From contig CM019069.1 of NCBI GenBank assembly GCA_009667805.1, positions 97,995,204 to 98,059,203 of the forward strand: DNA of 64,000 nt, given 5' to 3'. Position numbers and translations under genes: made by a program. The notes under the pieces were generated by a model that saw only the letters and a program-made list of their open reading frames with translations, had not been told where the DNA came from and made no database searches. The stretch comes from Leptobrachium leishanense. Its lineage: Eukaryota > Chordata > Amphibia > Anura > Megophryidae. Positions 45,257 to 55,325 of the stretch are shown here, in pieces; position 1 is the first letter of the stretch, and each line of letters opens with the position of its first letter.

Positions 45257-47413
45257 TAGGGCTGAAACAACCATTTTACAAGAAAGAAAAAAAAAAATTA
45301 TTCTCATTGATTTAATCCAGAGCTCAACAAAGATGGGGCCAGGGTCGCCATGGCCACTATAAAAATGCTGTCCTGGCACCAGGTTTGGATGCATAGACTC
45401 ATGGGGCAGGCTCTTTGAGCAGCCGGACAACTAGCTGTTGATAAGGCTTTGTCCGGCAGGCTAGCAGAGAGCACGTTGAGATCAGCATCGGCAGTGTGCA
45501 AAATGACTTGAATTACATGCTGGTGCTGATCATTGCGTCTGGCTGGGGGTTCAATCCGTGACAGGCTTTGTGTGAAGGAGCTGCCGGCCCGCCCCCTCCC
45601 TTCCTCCAGCTGCTGATTGATGGGAGCATTCCTGCAAATGGGGACTGGGCAGCCCTGGCCAAAGAGCGTGTGTCTGGCAGCAGCTTTTAAAAAGTGTCTG
45701 ACACAGCCCGGCCAATTGAAAAACTGCGTCCATTACAAAAATTACTTCCCAGATAAGCCGGGAATGCAGGGGAGGAGCAGCTAAAAAATGTCACGCAGAA
45801 TACGGACACAGCATTTAACATGCAGGGCACAGTCTTCGTGGGTGATAGATCGTGCCTGACTGCTCTCTGCCATTAACTGTAGAGCCATGAGTCCAGGGAC
45901 AGCAAAAGGGTTAATTGCCTGCATGGCTGCCTCTATCAGCTTCTGCCTGAGAGACCCTCCAGCCCCTGCACTCTGTACATTCCCGATGGAGCAAACAGCC
46001 AGCCTGGAGGTGTCAGACAGCAAATGATTTTAGTATCTGCTTTGTAAGTGTGACTGGGCACAGCATGGAACTGAGGGCAATGCTCTGCAACCCCCTCTCT
46101 GCCACCCCCGTCTGCCTCTCTGCAACCCCCTCTCTGCCACCCCGTCTGCCACTCTGCAACCCCCCCTCTCTGCAGCGGTATGTGGGGGCTGGAAGAATGC
46201 ACTAACCGCATTCTGCCAGGCTCCTCTGTCGCCTCATCCCAGCAAGCAGCCGCCAGCAAAGGTTGTAAGATGGCCACCCGCTGGGCCCTCCAGCCACGCT
46301 CTCGCAAGATCTTAGAGGTTGCAAGAGCTTGCAGATCTTTAGTGCATTCTGACAGCCGCCCTGTGTCTGAGGTCTGCAATGTATCTGAGGTCTGATGTGC
46401 CTGGGTATACATGTATCTGAGCTCTGGTGTGTGTGTATAGATTTATATAATGAGGTTGTGGGTGTGTGGCAAGGTGTGCAGTGGGTAAATTTATTGGAAA
46501 GCAGTCACATGACTTTAAACGTATCAGTACTTGTACTCTGTCTTAAAAAAATTGCTATTGGTATAGCTTTTAGTTGTTGAATGTAAAGCTTTCAGTCTGG
46601 TGAAAAACCTGGCTCCTAACTTTTGTAGCTGGCTCCTAGATTCCAAGCAAATTTGTCAAGCCCTGGATTAATCGGTTGGTATATATAATTTTTTTTCACA
46701 GCACACTGTTTAGCGTCAGACTGAGTTGAACATTATGATTTGAGTTCTAGTGTTGGGTTGGATATAAGCAGTTTATTTTTTAGTTTTAAAACTTTAACAG
46801 AACTATGGCACAGTCCCTGGGGTAGTGCCACTGAGTAGAGGATCTGTACCGAGGTGTTTTATCCTTACTTGGAGCTGGAGGCCTGTGCCACAACCCCACC
46901 ATCCCTCTCTGGTCTGGTGCTGCCATTTCTCCCTTTGGTCCAATCCCTTCCCCCCCAAACTCCTGCCCAAGCTCAGGTTTGGTACTTTGCACAAACTCTC
47001 ACTCGCTCTACTCTGTACCCTCCCTCCACTCAGTTTGTACATGAAATCATTTTGAATGGGCACTATATGCACCCTGACCACTTCATCTTATTAACGTGGT
47101 CAGGCTGTGTGGAACACTCCCCATCTTCTCCTCCCTCTTTGTAATATCATGTCTATCAGAGCGCTCCTAGCAGTGTTCATTAGGGGAGAAAGCAGACATG
47201 GGCCTCAGCTGTGCACAGAGCATCAATCCATCACTCTGACTAGGTGCTCGCTTACCATGTTTCTAAAAAGTACATAACAAAAATAGGGCGTGTTGTGTGT
47301 GTGGTTTGTTTTTTTCTAAGTAAATAAAAATAAATTGCAACTTTCTATCCGGCTTTCTTTTTTTGATCTGCCAACTAATCGCTTTATGAAAATAATTGTT
47401 AGTTGCAGCCCTA
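45257..47413. mobile_element. hAT-type element with TAGGGCTG ends, host of a second hAT
   Basis: TAGGGCTGAAACAACCATTT at the left and AATTGTTAGTTGCAGCCCTA at the right form an imperfect inverted repeat. Flanks cattaatg and cattggtg agree at 6 of 8 positions. No transposase is visible. It contains the hAT element 45318-46655. Confidence 0.7.
45318..46655. mobile_element. hAT-type element, CAGAGCTCAAC / GTCAAGCCCTG ends
   Basis: The left end CAGAGCTCAACAAAGA and the right end TTTGTCAAGCCCTG are inverted. Flanks atttaatc and gattaatc match at most positions. The right end recurs at 23965-24035. The interior is unusually GC-rich and unique-looking, with a tandem ctctgcaaccccctctctgc segment near 46080-46170. 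The 46170-46420 part resembles 61225-61470. Confidence 0.65.
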
Positions 47414-47748
47414 CATTGGTGGTCTACTGCACCTTCGAGTGTTAGCTGGCCAGAGGTATAAATTTGACATTATACTTGACACACGTCAACAACCCCATCT
47501 TCAGAGAACTATCCCAGGTTCTCTGCCACCCAGCAACAGCTCAACTTTGCAGGCAGGTGAAACCTTTTTACAGGGTGGCAATCGCACTGTGTACTACTGA
47601 CTAGGGTGGTTGGGCAAGGGAACACGCTATCTGGGATACCTTGGGCTGGGGGTGTTAAATATCGTTAAGGCGGAACACCTCAGTGACTTAAAGTGCACCT
47701 GTCATCATGGGCAAAACTACATTTGGCCAATTGACAGGGCACCTCTTA

Positions 47749-48140
47749 GGCCTCATTCACACAGATACGCTAAAAAAAACACACACATACGGTATACGTG
47801 CATAATAAAAGGGTTTTTATGGGGTTTTTTTTTTTTGCGTTTTGGCCCCCTTGTATCGAGTGTGGCTCGGGGTTAACTTTCAGTGCTGAAAGCAGTAACC
47901 CCGAGCCACACTCGGGAACCCCGTCGGGTTGGGGGGTTTAAACTTGGTAAACAAGCGTGCGTAAATGGAAAAATATGCTGCCGGGATGCAGCTCGGTCTC
48001 CATTGTTTTTGCGCGCGTTTACACAATGCAAATACAGTATATGGCTCCATATGCGGCTGTGTATGGAGCCATTTATTTGCATATGTTCAATTTTATAGTA
48101 CAGTACGCGCTTATACATGCATATCCGTGTGAATGAGGCC
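47749..48140. mobile_element. Harbinger-type MITE, GGCCTCATTCACAC family
   Basis: GGCCTCATTCACACAGATAC at the left and ATCCGTGTGAATGAGGCC at the right, flanked by TTA (47746-47748, 48141-48143). The centre contains a hairpin (47856-47914) made of the gagtgtggctcggggttaa core of the piggyBac CCTCCCTGG subfamily. Confidence 0.85.
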
Positions 48141-49386
48141 TTAACCCTTTCGCTGCTGAGGCTTTTCCCGCCCCTGTGCTGAGGTAATTTTTACCGGTTT
48201 TGCTCATCATGTTTAAACGTGTTTTGAAGGCTTATTTTAGTATATGACCCAGACATATTATATATCGTTCTTTCCGTCAGACTCGGCAGATTCATAATAT
48301 GTCATTATTATATGTATACGTTATGTCATGTCTGTATATTATAACAAAAAATGCAATAAAATATGTATTTTCAATAATTTACAATGTGTAAAGTGTTTTT
48401 TTTTCACATTTTAACATGCGACCAATTGCGGTTATATTTTGTATGGGGTGCGCTTGTTAAAAAAATTAGAGATGGGGTCTCGTTACATTTTTTTTTGGGG
48501 AAAATTACACTATTTTTAACAAACGCACCGCATACAAAAATCGTTAGTGCAGCATCATTGTTCACATTATAATTGAAATGGGAACAATATTGCTGCATTA
48601 ACAAACCAAAAAAAAGAAAAGTTTTTTGTTTTTTTTTATATAATTTTTTTTAAAATGTTTTTATTTCTAATTTTTTTTTTTTTTTTGACAAACTTTTTCA
48701 CTTTCATGTTTGGTATCTTTGGAACGGCCATGCTCTGGCCGATCCAACCATACCAAACATTAACCCCTAACTGCCACGGATCGGGAGATAGGGAGTTCCA
48801 ATGAACTCCCTATCTCCACAGTTGGTGGCAGTTAGGGGTTAAGTCCAGGACTGGCGTCATCGTGCTGCGCACGATGACGCCAGTCCTCAGGGGGAGTTCC
48901 CGGAGGCTTGGCCGACATCCAAGATGTCGGCCAGCTCCGGGAAAGGATCGCGAACCGGCGCTTTTCAGCGCCGATTCGCGATCCAGCTCCCCAGGGGTTA
49001 ATGCCAGGCACCATTTGGAAGGGCAGGCTGTGCCCTTCCAAATGATGCCTGGGTTAACCCCCGCAGAGCCGCCGATCGGGAGGGAGAGAGGTCCGAAGGA
49101 CCTCCCCCCCCCCCCCCCTCCCTTTCAGGCGCCTCCTCCGCACATGTGGGGGGGGGCGCCTGAATTAGGTGTCATCGCGCTGCCGCGATGACACCTAATT
49201 CCGGCAGCTGCGGTCCCGGATGCCGGGCTGACATCGAGGATGTCAGCCCGCACCGGGGGGGCCAGCGATCGGCCGGAACCCGGCCGAACGCTGACCCCAA
49301 TGGGAGGACGCGCTCAGCGCGTCCTCCGCACAGCAGCGGGAATGCTGAGGACGCGCTGAGCGCGTCCTCAGCATTGAAGTGGTTAA
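48141..49386. mobile_element. piggyBac-type MITE with TTAA duplication
   Basis: TTAA-CCCTTTCGCTGCTGAGG at the left and CTCAGCATTGAAGTGG-TTAA at the right. Its left TTAA overlaps the TTA duplication of the adjacent Harbinger-type MITE. The right half consists of stacked short palindromes (e.g. tgacgccagtcct with aggactggcgtca; gaggacgcgctgagcgcgtcct). Confidence 0.9.
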
Positions 49387-49409
49387 TACATGTGTCAGCG
49401 TGTATTTTT

Positions 49410-50262
49410 TTTTTTTTTGGCTGGACAAAATTCTTGGCACCCTTAACTTAATATTTGGTTGCACACACTTTGGAAAAAATAACTGAAATCCGTTGCTTTC
49501 TATAACCATCAATAAGCTTCTTACACCTCTCACCCGGAATTTTGGACCACTCTTCCGTTGCAAACCGCTCCTGGTCTCTCTTATTGGAAGGGCGCCTTTT
49601 CCCAACAGCAATTTTAAGATCTCTCCACAGGTGTTCAATGGGATTTAGATCTGGAGTCATTGCTGGCCATTTCAGAACTCTCTCCAGTGCTTTGTTGCCA
49701 TCCATTTCTGGGTGCTTTTTGACGTATGTTTGGGGTCATTGTCCTGCTGGAAGACCCAAGATCTCGGACACAAACCCAGCTTTCTGACACTGGGCTCTAC
49801 AGTGCGACCCAAAATCATTTGGTATTCCTCAGATTTCATGATGCTTTGCACACATTCAAGGCATCCAGCGCCAGAGGCAGCAAAACCTCATTGAACCTCC
49901 ATCCTATTTCACTGTAGGTACTGTGTTCTTTTCTTTTGTAGGCCTCATTCCATTTTCGGTAAACAGTAGAATGATGTGCTTTACCAAAAAGCTCTATCTT
50001 GGTCTCATCTGTCCACACGACGTTTTCCCTGAAGGATTTTGGCTTACTCAAGTACATTTTGGCAAACTGTAGTCTTGCTTTTTTATGTCTGTGTCAGCAG
50101 TGGGGTCCTCCTGGGTCTCCTGCCATAGCGTTTCATTTAAATGTCGACAGATAGTTTGCGCTGACACTGAAGCTCCCTGAGCCTGCAGGACAGCTTGAAT
50201 TTCTTTGGAACTTGTTTGGGGCTGCTTATCCACCATCCGGACTATTCTGCATTGCACTTATG
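49410..50262 (-). pseudogene. Tc1 transposase relic (element E), truncated
   Basis: On -: RMVDKQPQTSSKEIQAVLQA near 50240, VWTDETKIELFGKAHHSTVY near 50010, and at the end PAMTPDLNPIEHLWRDLKIA with a C-terminus near 49450 (VCATKY). One inverted-repeat end is near 49410-49440 (ttcttggcaccc). The N-terminal end is cut where the Penelope fragment begins near 50263. Frameshifts between about 49710 and 49930 remove part of the DDE core. Confidence 0.8.
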
Positions 50263-51046
50263 ATACAGAAGGAGGGGGCGCTGGAGTGGCGATAGGTGGA
50301 GGGGAAAAAGAACACAGAGTTGGAGCAGTACAGCAGCTACGTACTCGAAGGGTCTATCCCAAAGGACCCAGAAGTGATATAGACGAAAAAGGAAAAGAGA
50401 ACAGCGCTGGTACAAAACCCCACTTCCGTGGGAGGTGAACAATATACACCACACTACGGGGAAGTGCACCCCAAGACTAATGTGGATAAAAATTGCAGCA
50501 CAAAAATAATGACCTGTATGTACTTCAATCCAATGGAGTCAGGTAGAAGTCAATGTACATGTAAAGAAAAAACACACACATACATGGTACAGTATGCCTG
50601 TATAAATGTCAGGTAAAATGTGAAAGATGAGAACTCACTTATGGTGGAGCCTGTACAATATAGGCTCAATAAGATCACAGTGGGTCTCTTCAGGGATGAC
50701 CCCGTCCCGTCTTCATGAGATGTCGACGGTTACTCGTATAGACCATACATGCAATAAAGTAAACATATACCATAGTGCAGCATAGTAATCCACAAAGTGT
50801 AAAGGCCAGAAAATGACAACACTTACGTGGTTAAGAGCCTGTGTAGATTCACTGGCTCTGTATGTACGCCTGGGTGTAGATAGGGATACACCAAACCCCT
50901 TTGAATGGATAAGAAGTGAAATACAAACTTTCCACCAGATAAAAAACAATTTAATGCAAAAATAAACTAAATAGATATATCCAAAACGCGTTTCGCCGCT
51001 AACGCAGCTTCATCAGTTGGTATCCAAAAAGAAAAGTGTTTGCATT
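50263..51046 (-). mobile_element. Penelope-like fragment, reverse orientation
   Basis: No coding capacity. A hammerhead motif lies on - at 50984-51024. It directly abuts the forward Penelope-like element. Such head-to-head inverted pieces are common in Penelope insertions. The left edge against Tc1-E is approximate. Confidence 0.55.
50984..51024 (-). ncRNA. Hammerhead ribozyme motif (Penelope-type)
   Basis: On -: CCAA, core CTGATGA, stem II GCTGC-GTTA-GCGGC (one G-U pair), GAAA, ACGCGT, then TTGG. Stem I is CCAA with TTGG. The cleavage triplet would be GTT. Confidence 0.72.
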
Positions 51047-51256
51047 AGGGGAATGTGGGAGCTGGAGTGCTCAGCTAGTGTATTTTTTTATATACCGAAG
51101 ACTGGCTTTGCTTAAGCTGAAGCACCGGCCAAATTGATTTGGACTCGCTATCTGTACACCTACTACCTTGTTAGGTTTTTTTTTTTTTTTTTTTTTTTTA
51201 TCCCCTTTTTTTCTACACATTTGTGAGAAAAGATTGTTAACCGAGCCACTGCACAG

Positions 51257-54200
51257 GTGGAGGATTTTTTACAACAGGCTGGGGCCTATTCTGATATTTC
51301 CCAGACACTACAATTTTCTCAAGAGGAAGCTGAAGTGATTCTGTGGTCTACTACTAACACTGAATTGTCTTCCATCAAGTCCCACAAGGATGTTTATTTT
51401 GAATTATCACGATTTAAAAAGCAAGAAATTGACCTTCCTCTCTGATTACCATCGGCATAAGAGAATACCCAGAGGGTTTAGGATTAACAACATCCCAACC
51501 CTGGGAAGATCCAAACCCAAGGTCTGTAAGAACTGCACGGCAGTCCTGAACAAATGCTCGTTGGACCTGATGTTGGTGGCTATCCAGGATGTTAGAGAGG
51601 AGCTTGAGGATCTCAAAAATAGCATTAGTACTTTTGAGTTGGAACACGAGAATTTGTTGACATCCTCTGAAGGTCTTGCCTTGATACGAGTCTGCGAGGA
51701 AAACCAGAAGTACAAAAATGAACTGGTTAAATTCAAACTGGACAAATTTGAACGGGTCAAATTAGACTATCAGGAACATAGGGTATACAAGTGGCTTAGC
51801 AGCAACAGTAATAGCTATCCCAGACCTTACAGGAAACCACGTAGAAGGATCTATAAACCCAATATTGCCACCATAGATGTGACATCGGGTGAGTCAGCTT
51901 CTGAGGGTGAATCATCCGGCACAGGATCTTTGCGAGTGGAAAATGTCGAACAGGATCAGGCGTCAAAAAACTCAGGAACTACAACTAGAAGTCGGTTAAA
52001 AACCACCGAAAACCCAGGATGTCAAGAGGCCAAAAGGGGCAATTACATTGGACAAAGAGGCAAACCACCTCTCAACAAGAAATAAACCCCATATTCAATC
52101 TGTCCTCTCGCATACTCACTGTTGAAGAAACAAAAGTTTTGGCAAAAGGTCTATATGTTCCTACAGCAAAACCGCAGGAACTACAGTGGAATGTGGAGCT
52201 ACATAAATTTGGTCGGACTTTGAGAATTACCGACTTTTTTAAGAATGATCAAACTGATAAACCTTCAGCGTTTCGTCTACGCAGTACCTTTTGACCCGGT
52301 CCCTAATCAAGCCTCCATTAAAACCTTCCTAAAAACAGTTAAAACAGATACTGTTCAAAAAATCAAACACCATCAAATGAGACTTACAGGGTTATCCAAA
52401 GAGATTCGAAAAGTCACCGCACGTTCGGTGACTTTTCGTTCTCTTCAATTCGGTTCTTTTGCGATGCATTTCGGTGACCCTGCGGTGTATTCAGCAAGCA
52501 CCACAGGTCCCCGAATTGCAGGGAAAAGCTGCCGTAAACCCGACGACTAACCGAATGCACGCTGAAAACAAGCAAAACATCTGGATTAACCTTTGAAAAA
52601 GACGAACAGGAGCCGAACATGAGCCGAATCACACAGAGCCGAAGCAGCTGTGACGTAGAGGAGGCAGTGAATAAATTAGAAAACATTTGTATGAATCTGG
52701 AAAAAGAAACGCTGTTTGCAAAGAAACTACTGAGCGAAAATGTTGAATTTTCACAGGAGGTCCAGGGAATGATAATAAAGAGGGCTGTTACAAAAAATAA
52801 GTAAACTGAAAAAAAATCAAAAAAAATCGGACTTTTAATAAAAAAAAAAAAAATCAGAAAAATGCTTAAAGAGACTTTTTGCTGCAGAATTTTATAATGA
52901 ACGGTTTATTGATATTGAATTAAAACGGAATATTTTTAACATTGAAGTCTATGGGATTCTCCTGAATAAATTTGCCGAATGAAATCACCGAATGGCAGGG
53001 CATTAGGGGAACCTTTCACTGCTGGTTTGTGTTCTCTGAATAGCCGAAGCAGTGCTTCTCTATGGAGATTTCACTGCCCTCGAAAGGGACCGCACAGGCA
53101 CATATGTGCAGGCAATTCGCCAGTATTTGGCGAATTGCCTGCTCTCTGGATAGCCGAATGGCCAGGAAAGGTAACCGAACGCTGATTTTCAGCGTTCGGT
53201 TACCTTTCTCAAGCAATTCGGATCTCTTTGGATAACCCTGATAGTAACATCACGAAAAAGGAATGGCGTATAATTAAGGATCTGGCTGGGGATCCAATGA
53301 TCACGATACGGGCTGCTGACAAGGGCAGATCGATAGTCGTTATGGACTATTCCAAATATGCCGACCAGATGCGTCTTCTTCTGAGTGATACCACTACATA
53401 TAAAAAATTATGGAATGACCCTACGGTAGGCATCCAAAGGATCTTTGAGGATAGCCTGAGAGGTCTGCAAATTAATTTTATCTCTATTTGAGCTGTTTGG
53501 GTTTTTGAATAAAAAATTTCCTCGACTCCGGTACTGTACGGACTTCCTAAAGTGCATAAGAATTCATCGGTGCCCCCTATGCGCCCCATTGTATCGTCAG
53601 TAGACGGAGTCCTAGAACCCATTGCTAAGTGGCTGGATTCCCTATTCAAAGCACCGGTTCTTGATATATCAACGTGCGTCAAAGATTCCCCCGGCTCTCC
53701 GAGATAAAAGGCGACCTCAGCAAAGTCATCTTAGTGACCATGGATGTTAAGAGCCTCTATACCATCATTCCTCATGAGGCCGGTGTGGAAGCTATGAGAG
53801 AGTTACTTTGTCTATCCGATAAATACACGGGACCCTGCATAGAGTTTGTTTTGGAGTTGTTGCTGTTGACCCTTCAGAATAATTATTTCCGTTTTGAGAA
53901 CGATTGGTTCCTACAGTGCACAGGGATGTCCATGGGTGCAGCGATGGCACCGATGTATGCCAATGCGTATATGTATACATGGGAGAAACATCATACTCTA
54001 TCCAGTTTTGCAGAAAATATTGTCGCGTACATACGATACATCGACATTTTTAATATTTGGCGGGGCACGGTAGAAGAAGCAATGCAATTGGAAGTGTATA
54101 TTAACAGCCTAGGAACGCCTGTCGAAGTAACCATACAGGTAAATACCACAAGGATACAATTCCTGGATATTGAGGTCTACCGCAGAGGATAGTCTACACT

Positions 54201-55065
54201 ACTCCTTATACTCCAAGCCTACTGACCGCAACACATTGTTACACGCTTCCAGTGCCCATCCTCAACACGTTCTGAAATCATTACCATATGCACAATTTCT
54301 AAGGGTGGCCAGGAATAACTCTGAACCGGAAAATCGTGAGCAGCAGATGCAATCCATGTATGAGAAATTTAGGACTCGGTTACTCAACCAAAGTTCTAGA
54401 CTTTGCCCTGACGAAGGTCAACTCGACACGGGAGACATCAACGAAATTGCAGCCTCGCCTTAGGTTCCCTATGCAGTATCACACTGCGACTCCCAAACTC
54501 ATTGCATCGGTCAATAGGAACTGGCATATTTTAGAACAGGACTCTTCGTTGCCGGTCATTTTCAAACCGAGACCAATGGTTTGCTACAAGAGAGGCAAGA
54601 ACCTGAAGGACCTGTTGGTCCGTACATAGCTATTCCCGGGGAGCTGGATTTTTTTCTAATGCTGGTTGCAAGAGATGCTTGGGGTGTGTCACTTGTGGCC
54701 ACATGTTACCCTCTAAAACGTTCTCTCATCCACATACTGGCAAAATCTTCAAAATCCGCTACAACATCTCTTGTAAAACCAACTATGTGGTTTATAAAAT
54801 TACGTGTCTGTGCGGGCTAGCCTATATTGGCAAAACAGAAACACCCATTATGCGAACGGATTCGCAATCATCGCTCGAATATCCTTATATAGCCTACCGC
54901 GATGGTCGCTCCGACAAACCGGTAGCTCGACACTTTCTGGATTTAAGTCATCCCTTGACTTCCTTGAAATTCGTAGCCTTTGACCACATCCCGCCACCCA
55001 GAAGGGGGGGGGGGATCGTGGTAAATTGCTCCTGCAGAAGGAAACTTTTTGGATCCATCACTTAA
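51257..55065 (+). pseudogene. Penelope-like reverse transcriptase and GIY-YIG endonuclease relic
   Basis: N-terminal part: ORF 51390-52085 in a shifted frame (YHRHKRIPRGFRI), ending in a basic RPYRKPRRR stretch. Then NLSSRILTVEETKVLAKGL (about 52096-52155), a motif typical of Penelope proteins. After the MITE: RAADKGRSIVVMDYSKYADQ (53308-53367), LPKVHKNSSVPPMRPI near 53540, VTMDVKSLYTIIPHEAG (53736-53786) as RT motif A, and GMSMGAAMAPMYANAYM (about 53925-53975) as motif B. Motif C reads RYIDIFNIW, with one aspartate missing. The C-terminal cysteine-rich linker and GIY-YIG domain lie at about 54670-55020 (VVYKITCLCGLAYIGKTE). Frameshifts near 51440, 52090, 53490, 53690, 54185 and 54460 inactivate it. 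Confidence 0.88.
52387..53241. mobile_element. MITE with TA duplication, CAGGGTTATTC family (copy 3, inverted)
   Basis: CAGGGTTATCCAAAGAGATT at the left and CTCTTTGGATAACCCTGA at the right, flanked by TA (52385-52386, 53242-53243). Its interior runs opposite to the copies at 22024 and 28115. The host frame closes perfectly (..ATG AGA CTT AGT AAC ATC..) when it and one TA are removed. It contains a near-perfect fold at about 53172-53210 (aaggtaaccgaacgctga and its inverse). Confidence 0.9.
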
Positions 55066-55325
55066 GGACTGTATATCCGGATGGTTTGAACGAAAAATTG
55101 ACATTCTCTATCTTGATAGCTAGAGGGGGTTATGGTTATGTACATTGTTTTGCCTGGCTCCTTTATAATTAGATCTGGAGCTGCTGTGAGTGTTATCTAT
55201 CCATGGCTATCCATCCATATAGGGGGCTTGAGTTAATCTTCAGCATCATGTTTTTTTTTTCTATTGACTCTGATAATAAGTGCTGGTGAATAAGATACTC
55301 TGCTGCATGTGGGCACTTGCTTTTT

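Noticed and set aside
49088..49180. Long C and G runs as a regulatory or G-quadruplex promoter
   Set aside because: They lie inside the palindromic right half of a piggyBac MITE; homopolymer runs are common across the window and no gene start is near.
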